Below, piece after piece: positions 35,161 to 42,634 of a stretch of 51,733 bases of DNA (position 1 is its first letter; each line of letters opens with the position of its first letter). The DNA lies in the NCBI RefSeq assembly GCF_004799445.1, contig NZ_SSNA01000104.1, positions 1-51,733 of the forward strand, given 5' to 3'. The stretch is from Bradyrhizobium sp. GTDB taxonomy: Bacteria > Pseudomonadota > Alphaproteobacteria > Rhizobiales > Xanthobacteraceae. A model generated the notes under the pieces. That model was not told where the DNA came from, ran no database searches, and saw only the letters and a program-made list of their open reading frames with translations. Both the position numbers and the translations under genes were made by a program.

Positions 35161-35553
35161 CAAGTCGAGCTTCTCCTTCAGGGCCCCGTGGATGTTATTG
35201 CGCTTCCAGCTGGTCTCCTTGTCGTTGATCTGCATGTCGAACGACAATCCAAAATGGCCCGCGGCAAAGACCGGATCGAGGTGATCGGACAGGGCGCGGA
35301 AGATATGCTCGCCGGCCTTCTTGCGGGTCGCGAGGTCGCGCCCCTCGCCGAGCCGCAGCACCATGTCGAGAAAGCCGAATTGGGGACTGCCGTCGGCGAT
35401 GGCGTAATGCTCGCAACGGATGGCACGAACCCGAATGCCGCCGAGCGGGAAAATGCCGGTCTCCACCGCCGCCTTGCGGACCACGTCGACGGTCTTGCCC
35501 ATATCGAGGCGGGAATCGAGATTGGCGGAGTATTCGATCGTGAAATGCGGCAT
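35149..35553 (-). CDS. hpaF: 5-carboxymethyl-2-hydroxymuconate isomerase
   Basis: Isomerises the dienol produced after ring cleavage and semialdehyde oxidation in the homoprotocatechuate pathway. A 134-residue tautomerase-fold protein. Pro2 (the catalytic Pro1 after Met removal) starts PHFTIEYSANL, and TGIFPLGGIRVRA, FLDMVLRLGEGRD and LSFDMQI match the CHMI family. The ATG at 35553 has GGAG ten bases upstream. The last three codons and the TGA lie inside the repeat element at 35061-35160, so the natural C-terminus may have been replaced. First gene of the operon hpaF-hpaD-ModA-like-ThDP enzyme. Confidence 0.9.
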   Translation of the reverse strand: MPHFTIEYSANLDSRLDMGKTVDVVRKAAVETGIFPLGGIRVRAIRCEHYAIADGSPQFGFLDMVLRLGEGRDLATRKKAGEHIFRALSDHLDPVFAAGHFGLSFDMQINDKETSWKRNNIHGALKEKLDLPSS

Positions 35554-35629
35554 GTCGGGATCACTCCAACGATTCTGCGGGGCGTATCAAGCGAAGGAAC
35601 TGGCTGATCGCGCTGGAGAACCATAGCCT

Positions 35630-35648
35630 ATGCTTATAGTTTAGGCAT
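35630..35648. promoter_or_regulatory. Palindromic operator candidate in divergent region
   Basis: ATGCTTA-N5-TAGGCAT has 7-base inverted arms with one mismatch, of the size bound by MarR- or GntR-type dimers. It lies 77 bases upstream of hpaF (minus) and about 170 bases upstream of the binding-protein gene at 35820 (plus), in the only control region for both operons. No regulator gene is adjacent. The remainder of 35554-35819 shows no gene. Confidence 0.5.
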
Positions 35649-35819
35649 CTCCGCGCCGGCTGGACGGCGAACCCGAAGCAGCCAGCTATACGTCAGGCGG
35701 AAGGCTCCCATCGCAATCGACTCTTGGCGCGACACACCGTAGACACACCGGCGGATTTTCGCTCAAACTTGCGAACGTAACGAAGGCCGACGCCAAAGTC
35801 GGCCTCACGGGAGGAATCG

Positions 35820-36965
35820 ATGAAGTTGACGCGACGCGACTTTACGGCCGGACTGGCTGTAGGTATTACCGCACCTTACGCCATCCGCAGCGCCCGGGCC
35901 CAGGCCGCGACCCTCAAGATCGGCATGTGCGTCCCGGTAACGGGTCCGGCGGCCGAGCAGGGGCTTTGGGCGCAGAACGGCGCCAAGCTCGCGCTGGCGG
36001 CGGTCAACAAGGCCGGCGGCGTCCTCGGCAAGCAGGTCGAATTGGTCATCGAGGACGACCAGACCACCAATCCCGGCATCGTGCTGGCGTTTTCCAAGCT
36101 GGCTGCGCAGCCGGACATCGTTGCGTTCCTGGGGTCGATCCGCTCCACCCAGGTGATGGCAATGGCGCCCGATGTGCTCAAGCTCGGCAAGCCCGTGATG
36201 ATCGGGGGCACCAACCCGGACCTGACCCATATGGGCAATCCGTGGCTGTTCCGCTTTCGCCCCAATGACAGCTATTCCGGCCGCGTCATCGCCGATTTCG
36301 GCGTCAATACGCTCGGCAAGAAGAAGTGGGCGATCGTGCATTCGACCGACGCATTCGGGACGGCCGGCGGCAAGGCGCTATCAGACGCGTTGAGCAAGCT
36401 TGGCGCGCCGCCGGTGCTCGATCAAGGCTATGCCAATCAGAGCCAGGATTTTACGCCGGTCGTGCTGGCGGTGAAGCAATCGGGCGCCGATGTGCTCGGC
36501 ACTTATTTCACGTTCGAAAACGATCTTGGGATTTTTGCCCGCCAGCTGCGCCAGCTCGGGGTCACCATTCCCTGGGTCGGATCACCCTCGGTGGTCGCGG
36601 TGTCTTCGACCAAACTGGCGGGTCCGGCCTTGTACGGCACCTTTGGCGTGGCCGATTACGCCGAGGAATCCGGCGACGCGCCGAGGGCCTTCGGTAAATC
36701 CTATCGTGAGACCTACAAGACCGCGCCTGACATCCAGAGCGCCTGGACCTACGATGCCGTCACCATCCTGTCGGCGGCGATCAACAAGGCCGGCTCGACC
36801 GATCCGACAAAAATCCGCGAGGCCATTCTTGCGCTGAAGAAATTCCCCGGCGCCGAGGGCGAGTATAATTTCGACCAGAATGGCGACGGCCTGCACGGGT
36901 ATAACGTCGTACGGAACGAGAAGGGGATGATTGTCTTCGATAAGCATATCGAGTTCAACGATTGA
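35820..36965 (+). CDS. ABC transporter periplasmic binding protein (Leu/Ile/Val-type)
   Basis: A 381-residue binding protein for the second Liv-type transporter of the window. The N-terminus MKLTRRDFTAGLAVGITAPYAIRSARAQ carries an RRDF twin-arginine motif and ends in an A-x-A site, so export by Tat is likely. The mature part begins TLKIGMCVPVTGPAAEQGLWAQNGAKLALAAVN, typical of type I periplasmic proteins, and contains DQTTNPGIVLAFSKLAAQPDIVAFLGSIRS. The ATG at 35820 follows GGGAGGAATCG. It heads an operon ending in sugar-acid-type enzymes, which suggests a hydroxy-acid or related organic anion ligand rather than leucine. Confidence 0.9.
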   Translation: MKLTRRDFTAGLAVGITAPYAIRSARAQAATLKIGMCVPVTGPAAEQGLWAQNGAKLALAAVNKAGGVLGKQVELVIEDDQTTNPGIVLAFSKLAAQPDIVAFLGSIRSTQVMAMAPDVLKLGKPVMIGGTNPDLTHMGNPWLFRFRPNDSYSGRVIADFGVNTLGKKKWAIVHSTDAFGTAGGKALSDALSKLGAPPVLDQGYANQSQDFTPVVLAVKQSGADVLGTYFTFENDLGIFARQLRQLGVTIPWVGSPSVVAVSSTKLAGPALYGTFGVADYAEESGDAPRAFGKSYRETYKTAPDIQSAWTYDAVTILSAAINKAGSTDPTKIREAILALKKFPGAEGEYNFDQNGDGLHGYNVVRNEKGMIVFDKHIEFND

Positions 36966-37076
36966 TCGCATGGCCGGTTCTTCCGGCGACGGAAGGACCG
37001 GCTTGCGTCAGACCCCTTGGCCTGCGGCAAAGCCATCAACAACCGCAGGCCCAAGATTCTCCTGCCGGGCATTTCC

Positions 37077-37952
37077 ATGGATCTCGCACTGCAATTGCTG
37101 TTTACCGGGATCGGCATCGGCGCCGTCTATGCGCTTGTCGCGCTCGGCTTCGTGTTGATCTTCCGCGCCACCAATGTGGTGAACTTCGCGCAAGGCGAAT
37201 TTTCGATGGTCGCCGCCTATCTGATGGTGGTGTTCGCGGTCGATTTGGGATGGCCGTACTGGCTGTCGTTCCTGCTCGCGTTGGCCGGCATGGCGCTACT
37301 CGGCGCGATCTTCAATCTCGGGGTTTATTATCCGCTGCGTCACCGCAGCTTCTTGCCGGTCATCATCGCGACCATCGGCGCCTCGATCCTGCTCTCCAAT
37401 TCCGTGCTGGCAATCTACGGGCCGCAACCGCAGGTGCTGGAGGGGTGGTTCGAGACGCCGGGCATCCAGCTCGGGCCGGTCTATCTCGACAGCCAGTATT
37501 TGCTGATCATCGCGGTGACGATTGTGCTGGTGATTTTCAATTACTGGTTCTTCGAGCACACTATGCTCGGCAAGAAATTGCAGGCGACCTCGCAGGACAA
37601 GGAGATGGCGTCGCTGCTCGGCATTTCCGTCTCCACCATGATCATGATCACCTTCATCTATTCGGCGGTGCTCGGTGGCCTCGCAGGCATCCTGGTGGCG
37701 CCGGTGCTGTTCGTCTCGATCCAGATGGGATCGACGATCGCGCTTAAGGCGTTCGCCGCCACCATCATCGGCGGATTCGGCGACGTCACCGGCGCGATCA
37801 TCGGCGGGTTGGCACTCGGCATCATCGAAACTTTTGGCGCGGCCTATATTTCTGTCCCGTACAAGGACGGCTTCGCCTTCCTGGTGCTGGTGGCGTTTCT
37901 GGTGTTCCGGCCTCAGGGCATCTTCGGCGAGCGTGTCGCGGAGAAAGCATGA
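37077..37952 (+). CDS. ABC transporter permease, LivH type
   Basis: A 291-residue membrane subunit with about eight hydrophobic segments. Family blocks are GIGIGAVYALVALGFVLIFRATNVVNFAQGEFSMVAAYL at the N-terminus, LQATSQDKEMASLLGISVSTMIMITFIYSAVLGGLAG (coupling loop) and AFAATIIGGFGDVTGAIIGGLALG. The ATG at 37077 is chosen because it begins the standard LivH N-terminus; the open extension to 37017 is hydrophilic and lacks similarity. It overlaps the next gene by four bases. Confidence 0.9.
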   Translation: MDLALQLLFTGIGIGAVYALVALGFVLIFRATNVVNFAQGEFSMVAAYLMVVFAVDLGWPYWLSFLLALAGMALLGAIFNLGVYYPLRHRSFLPVIIATIGASILLSNSVLAIYGPQPQVLEGWFETPGIQLGPVYLDSQYLLIIAVTIVLVIFNYWFFEHTMLGKKLQATSQDKEMASLLGISVSTMIMITFIYSAVLGGLAGILVAPVLFVSIQMGSTIALKAFAATIIGGFGDVTGAIIGGLALGIIETFGAAYISVPYKDGFAFLVLVAFLVFRPQGIFGERVAEKA

Positions 37953-39730
37953 GCGCCCCCAGCCAAAATATGCCGATGGCCGTGTCCGCCACGCGCCCAA
38001 AACCGCTGCTGTTGCGCCATTTGCCGTATTTTGCTGGCTCAGCCGTCATCGTGGCGCTCGCCGCCACAATGCAATTCGACGGCTACGTCCACAACATCCT
38101 GATGCAGGCGACCACCTTTGCGATCGCGGTGTTCGGGCTTTCGGTCGTGCTCGGGCTGTGCGGACAGATCAATCTGGCGCAGGCGGCCTTTTTCGGCGTC
38201 GGTGCCTATGCCGTCGGCCTCGGCACCTCGGACTATCATCTCAGCTACTGGCTGTGCCTTGGCGGCGGATGCGTCATCGCACTGTTGGCCGGCGCGTTGC
38301 TCGGCATGTCGACGCTGCGGCTCGGCGGACATTACCTGGCGATGGTGACGATCTCGTTTCAGCAGATCGTCACGCTGGTGATGATCAACACCATCTGGCT
38401 GACCCATGGGCCGGACGGCGTTGCCCGGATTGGCCGGCCCGATCTGTTCCAGTCCTCGCAATCCTATCTGGCCTTCTGCGTCGCGATGCTGGCGCTGGTC
38501 GGTTATGTGGTCTGGCATCTCGCCGACACCCGGCTCGGGCGCGCCATGCGCGCGGTGCGCGATAACGAGCTGGCCGCCGGCGTGGTCGGCATCGACGTGT
38601 TCCGCACCAAGGTATTCGCCTTTGCGCTGAGCGCGGTGCTGGGCGGATTGGCCGGCGGCCTGTTCGCCGGCGGTTTCGCCTATGTCAGCCCGGACCAGTT
38701 CTCCTTTGCCGAGTCGGTCGTGTTCCTCACCATGTCGCTGCTCGGCGGCGTCGCCTCGCCGATCGGCTCGGCGATCGGCACCGGCCTGTTGATCCTGATC
38801 CCGGAATGGCTGCGGTTCCTGAAGAGCGTCCCCGGGCTCTATCTCGCCATTTACGGCCTGTCGGTCATTCTGATTGTTCGCTACATGCCGGACGGCATCT
38901 GGGGATTTTTCAGGATCGCGACCGAGCGCTGGCAGGCCAAGGCCAAGGTGCACGCCGCCGGTCTCGCGCTGCAGCTCACTCCCGCGACCATTGGCGGCGA
39001 CATCGTCCTTGCCGTCAAAGGCCTCGCCAAGCATTTCGGCGGCCTCAAGGCGGTTGATAACGTCGACATCGAAGTCAGGCGAGGCGGCGTTCATGCCCTG
39101 ATCGGGCCGAACGGCTCCGGCAAGACCACGACGCTGAACGTGCTCTCCGGCCTTTACAAGGCCACCGCCGGCCGGGTCACCCTCGATGGCACCGACATCA
39201 CCGAGATGCCGCCGCATCAGCGCGCCGCGGCGGGGTTGGGGCGGACGTTCCAGAATATCCGCTTGTTCCGCTCGATGACGGCGCTCGAAAACGTCGTGAT
39301 CGGCGCCGAGCGGCCCGGCAACACGCTGATCGGCGCCGGCGGCGACGACGCGCTCGTCAAGCGGGCGATGTCGGCATTGGCCTTTGTCGGCCTCGGAGGG
39401 CGCGCCAACGAACTGATCTCCAGTTTTTCCTACGGGCATCAGCGGCTGATCGAAATCGCCCGCGCGCTCGCGGCCAATCCGACCTTGCTCTTGCTCGACG
39501 AACCGGCGGCGGGTCTCAATTCCAGCGAGAAGGTCGAACTCCACGCGCTGCTCAAACGCATCGCGGCGCAAGGCCTCACCATCCTGATCATCGATCACGA
39601 CATGACGCTGGTCTCCGAGGCCGCCCAGCACATCACCGTGCTCAATTTCGGGCGCCGCATCGCGGACGGCGAATCCCTGGCGGTGTTGCGCCATCCCGAC
39701 GTCGTCTCCGCCTATCTCGGAACCGAATAA
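37949..39730 (+). CDS. Fused LivM-type permease / LivG-type ATPase
   Basis: A 593-residue fusion. Residues about 20-340 are a LivM-type permease (GLSVVLGLCGQINLAQAAFFGVGAYAVG, then RAMRAVRDNELAAGVVGIDVFRTKVFAFALSAVLGGLAGG). Residues about 350-593 are a LivG-type ATPase with Walker A GPNGSGKTT, NIRLFRSMTALENV, signature region SFSYGHQRLIEIARAL, Walker B LLLLDEPAAGLNS and H-loop ILIIDHDM. The short linker (TERWQAKAKVHAAGLALQLTPA) connects the last membrane helix to the ATPase. Fusing these subunits fixes their ratio. The start overlaps the LivH stop (ATGA) and the stop overlaps the LivF start by one base. Confidence 0.93.
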   Translation: MSAPSQNMPMAVSATRPKPLLLRHLPYFAGSAVIVALAATMQFDGYVHNILMQATTFAIAVFGLSVVLGLCGQINLAQAAFFGVGAYAVGLGTSDYHLSYWLCLGGGCVIALLAGALLGMSTLRLGGHYLAMVTISFQQIVTLVMINTIWLTHGPDGVARIGRPDLFQSSQSYLAFCVAMLALVGYVVWHLADTRLGRAMRAVRDNELAAGVVGIDVFRTKVFAFALSAVLGGLAGGLFAGGFAYVSPDQFSFAESVVFLTMSLLGGVASPIGSAIGTGLLILIPEWLRFLKSVPGLYLAIYGLSVILIVRYMPDGIWGFFRIATERWQAKAKVHAAGLALQLTPATIGGDIVLAVKGLAKHFGGLKAVDNVDIEVRRGGVHALIGPNGSGKTTTLNVLSGLYKATAGRVTLDGTDITEMPPHQRAAAGLGRTFQNIRLFRSMTALENVVIGAERPGNTLIGAGGDDALVKRAMSALAFVGLGGRANELISSFSYGHQRLIEIARALAANPTLLLLDEPAAGLNSSEKVELHALLKRIAAQGLTILIIDHDMTLVSEAAQHITVLNFGRRIADGESLAVLRHPDVVSAYLGTE

Positions 39731-40458
39731 TGGCGCTGCTGCAAATCAACGATCTGATCGTGCTCTATGGCGAGATCGAAGCCTTGCGCGGCGTCTCGAT
39801 CAGCGTCGAGGAAGGGCAGGTGGTGACTTTGCTCGGCGCCAACGGCGCCGGCAAATCGACCACGCTGCGGGCGATCTCCGGACTGACCAAGCCGGCCGCG
39901 GGTGAAATCCTGTTCGACGGCCAATCGATTGCCGGCCTCGGGCCGGAGGCGATCGTCCGGCTCGGAATCTCTCACGTGCCGGAGGGACGGCGGGTATTCC
40001 CGGGCCTTTCGGTGAAGGAAAACATCATGCTCGGCGCGTCGAACCGGCGCATCGGGAAATCGGAGCTGTCGCGGGAAGCCGACGCGATGTTCGATCTGTT
40101 TCCGGATATCCGCGCCTTTTCCAATGCGCTCGGCTGGACCCTGTCGGGCGGCCAATTGCAGATGGTCGCGGTGGCGCGTGGCCTGATGGCCAAGCCGCGT
40201 CTGTTGCTGCTGGACGAACCGTCGCTCGGCCTGGCGCCGGTCATCGTGCAGGCGGTATTCCGGATCATCTCGGAAATCCGGCGCAATACCACGGTCTTGC
40301 TTGTCGAGCAAAACGCGCGCATGGGACTTTCCGTCGCCGACCACGGCTACGTCCTGGAGACCGGACGCATCGTGCTGGGCGGCAAGCCCGACGAGTTGTG
40401 GGGCAATGAAGCCATCCGCGCCGCCTATCTCGGCGGTCATGCCAAAGTAAGCGCCTAG
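39730..40458 (+). CDS. ABC transporter ATPase, LivF type
   Basis: A 242-residue ATPase completing the second transporter. Walker A GANGAGKST, YGEIEALRGVSISVEEGQ at the N-terminus, ISHVPEGRRVFPGLSVKENIMLG (LivF-type Q-loop region), signature LSGGQLQMVAVARGLM and Walker B LLLLDEPSLGLAP are all intact. The H-loop position is Gln in LLVEQNARMG, as usual for LivF. The start shares one base with the preceding stop. The next gene follows after 27 bases. Confidence 0.93.
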   Translation: MALLQINDLIVLYGEIEALRGVSISVEEGQVVTLLGANGAGKSTTLRAISGLTKPAAGEILFDGQSIAGLGPEAIVRLGISHVPEGRRVFPGLSVKENIMLGASNRRIGKSELSREADAMFDLFPDIRAFSNALGWTLSGGQLQMVAVARGLMAKPRLLLLDEPSLGLAPVIVQAVFRIISEIRRNTTVLLVEQNARMGLSVADHGYVLETGRIVLGGKPDELWGNEAIRAAYLGGHAKVSA

Positions 40459-40485
40459 CCAACCAATAAGAAAAGCGACTGGTCC

Positions 40486-41571
40486 ATGGTCACCATCCAG
40501 GTTCAACATCTGATCAACTTCGTGACGGACGTTTTCAGCCACGCCGATTCCTCGCCGGAGGAAGCCCGCCGCATCGCGACGTATCTCACGACCGCGAATC
40601 TGACCGGCCATGACAGCCATGGCGTGATCCGGGTGCCGGTCTATATCCGGTGGAAGAAGATGGGTTCCGTGGTGCCCAACCAGACCGCCGAGCTGGTGGT
40701 CGATACGCCCTCGCTGGCGGTGGTCGATGGCAAGTTCGGTTACGGGCAGACGGTTGCGCCGCAGGCCGTCAGGATCGGCATCGAAAAATGCAAGGCATCG
40801 GGCCTTGCCGCCGTGGCGCTGCGCAATGCCGGCCATATCGGCCGCGTCGGCGACTGGGCCGAAATGGCGGCGGCCGAGGGCCTGGTATCGATCCATTTCG
40901 TCAATGCGGCCGGCTCAGTGCTGGTCGCGCCTTATGGCGGCGTCGAACGTCGGCTCTCGACCGCGCCCTACTGTGTCGGCATTCCCCGCCAGGGACAGGG
41001 GCCGGTGGTGCTGGATTTTGCCACCTCGATCGTTGCCGAAGGCAAGGTGCTGGTCGCAAGCCGCGGCGGCAAGAAATTGCCGAAAGGTTCGCTGATCGAT
41101 CTCGACGGCCATTTGAGCGAGGATCCGGCGGTGTTGTATGGACCGTACCAAGCGAATGGGCCGCGCGACCACAGCCAGGGCAAGGGCGCGATCCGCGCGT
41201 TCGGCGAACACAAGGGCTCAGGCCTGGCGCTGATCTGCGAGCTGCTCGGCGGCGCCTTGACCGGCACCGGCGCGACCGGGCCGAACCGGCGCTTCGCCAA
41301 CGGCATGTTTGCGATCTATGTCGATCCCAGGGTGGTCGATCCCGCCAATTTCTTCGACGGCGAGATTTCGCGCTACGTCAGCTACTTCAAGGACACCAAG
41401 CCGGCCGCCGGCGTCGACGCCGTGCTGATCCCGGGCGAGCCTGAGGCCAGGATGCGGCTCGATCGCACCAGCAATGGCGTGCCGTTGCCGGACGATACCT
41501 GGGCTGCAATCGTGAACACCGCGCGCGACGTCGGCGTGAGCGAGATAAGCATCCAAAGCGCCGTGGAGTGA
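40486..41571 (+). CDS. LDH2/MDH2-family oxidoreductase (malate/L-lactate dehydrogenase type)
   Basis: A 361-residue NAD(P)-dependent dehydrogenase of the LDH2/MDH2 (YlbC/ComC-like) family, which is unrelated to classical malate dehydrogenases. The catalytic region HDSHGVIRVPVYI (about residues 43-55), the His in RNAGHIGRVGDWAEMAA (about 117) and the nucleotide-contact region FGEHKGSGLALICELLGGALTG are present. Substrates in the family range from 2-hydroxy acids (lactate, malate, sulfolactate, ureidoglycolate) to diketogulonate and piperideine carboxylate. With a UxaA-type dehydratase and an HpcH/HpaI aldolase downstream, oxidation of a hydroxy acid or reduction of an aldolase product is the likely role. 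Confidence 0.88.
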   Translation: MVTIQVQHLINFVTDVFSHADSSPEEARRIATYLTTANLTGHDSHGVIRVPVYIRWKKMGSVVPNQTAELVVDTPSLAVVDGKFGYGQTVAPQAVRIGIEKCKASGLAAVALRNAGHIGRVGDWAEMAAAEGLVSIHFVNAAGSVLVAPYGGVERRLSTAPYCVGIPRQGQGPVVLDFATSIVAEGKVLVASRGGKKLPKGSLIDLDGHLSEDPAVLYGPYQANGPRDHSQGKGAIRAFGEHKGSGLALICELLGGALTGTGATGPNRRFANGMFAIYVDPRVVDPANFFDGEISRYVSYFKDTKPAAGVDAVLIPGEPEARMRLDRTSNGVPLPDDTWAAIVNTARDVGVSEISIQSAVE

Positions 41572-41576
41572 TCTGA

Positions 41577-41645
41577 TCGTCAGCAAAGCAATCCAGCACT
41601 GCGAAAAAACCGGATTGCTTCGTGGCTGCGCTGCTCGCAATGACG
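41577..41645. repeat. GCAATGACG palindromic repeat, copy 2
   Basis: It runs from TCGTCAGCAAAGCAATCCAG to GGATTGCTTC..GCTCGCAATGACG and is related to 6937-7015. The left arm is shortened. It occupies the 98-base gap between the LDH2-type and aldolase genes inside an operon, so it probably does not fully stop transcription. Confidence 0.8.
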
Positions 41646-41669
41646 GGACCAATTGCAAAGGGAAAAACA

Positions 41670-42446
41670 ATGGCGAACAAAGTCAAGGAAATATGGGCAT
41701 CGGGCAAGGTGGTGGTGAACGGCTGGCTTGCGATTCCTTCCGGGTTTTCGGCCGAGGTGATGGCGCAATGCGGCTTCGACAGCGTCACCGTCGATATCCA
41801 GCACGGCGTGCAGGATTATCAATCGATGGTGCAATGCTTTCAGGCGATGAACGGCCATCCGGTGACGCCGATGGTGCGGGTTCCCTGGAATGAGCCTGGC
41901 ATCATCGGCAAGGTGCTCGATGGCGGCGCCTATGGCGTCATCTGTCCGATGGTCAACACCAAGCAGGAAGCCGAAAATCTCGTGGCCTACAGCAAATACC
42001 CGCCGCGCGGCACGCGTTCGAACGGCCCGATCCGTTCCGGAATGTATGGCTCGGCCGGCACCTATCAGCAGACCGCCAACGAGGAGATCGTGTTGCTGCC
42101 GATGATGGAAACCAAGACCGCGATCGAGAACATGGAATCGATCCTCGATGTCGAAGGCATCAACGGCGTCTATATCGGGCCCTCCGATCTCGGCTTCTCC
42201 TATGGCCTGGTGCCGAAGCTCGACCGCGAAGAGCCGGAGATCATGAAGATCTACGAGAAGATCGTGAAGGAGTGCGGCAAGCGCGGCCTCTATCCCGGCA
42301 TCCACTGCTCAGGTGCGGTCGGCGCGACCAAGGCGATCAACATGGGATTCAAGCTCGTGACCCTGTTCAACGACAGCGGGTTGCTCGCGACCTACGCCAG
42401 GATGCAGATCGCGCAGACCCGCAAGGATTCCAACGGCAAGGCGTAG
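41670..42446 (+). CDS. HpcH/HpaI-family aldolase
   Basis: A 258-residue class II, metal-dependent pyruvate (2-oxo-acid) aldolase of the HpcH/HpaI/GarL family. Motifs include FDSVTVDIQHGVQDYQSMVQC with the catalytic His and Arg/metal neighbourhood, VRVPWNEPGIIGKVLDGGAYGVICPMVNTKQEAE, the metal Glu in LLPMMETKTAIENM and YIGPSDLGFSYG. It would split a 2-keto-3-deoxy or 4-hydroxy-2-oxo acid to pyruvate and an aldehyde. The ATG at 41670 follows AAAGGGAAAAAC; an open extension from 41622 lies in the palindromic repeat. Although HpaI belongs to homoprotocatechuate breakdown, its operon neighbours suggest sugar-acid use here. Confidence 0.9.
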   Translation: MANKVKEIWASGKVVVNGWLAIPSGFSAEVMAQCGFDSVTVDIQHGVQDYQSMVQCFQAMNGHPVTPMVRVPWNEPGIIGKVLDGGAYGVICPMVNTKQEAENLVAYSKYPPRGTRSNGPIRSGMYGSAGTYQQTANEEIVLLPMMETKTAIENMESILDVEGINGVYIGPSDLGFSYGLVPKLDREEPEIMKIYEKIVKECGKRGLYPGIHCSGAVGATKAINMGFKLVTLFNDSGLLATYARMQIAQTRKDSNGKA

Positions 42447-42451
42447 AGCCA

Positions 42452-42608
42452 GCGTGTCCCGGACGCGGTGCAGCGTGCTCCCGGCGATGCGAAGCATCGT
42501 CCGGTCGCGCTGCTCCGCAGAGCCGGGACCCCCGACTGGTGAGCGGTAGACGTGGCCCCCGGATCAGCAGCGCACCGCTTCCGCGCTACGCAGCGTCCGG
42601 GGCACGAT
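42452..42608. repeat. GTCCCGGACGC intergenic repeat element
   Basis: GC-rich element with two hairpin units: GTCCCGGACGCGG..GGAGC..GAGCCGGGAC and CCGGATCAGC..GCTACGCAGCGTCCGG. It fills the 188-base gap between the aldolase and dehydratase genes. The type is common between genes in Bradyrhizobium, as I recall it. Confidence 0.75.
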
Positions 42609-42634
42609 ACCTCGGAACAACAGGAGACATCCCC

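Noticed and set aside
38039..39694. 551-codon minus-strand open frame opposite the LivM-LivG fusion
   Set aside because: The plus strand encodes complete permease and ATPase motifs; the reverse frame is a shadow with Gln/Arg/Gly-rich composition.
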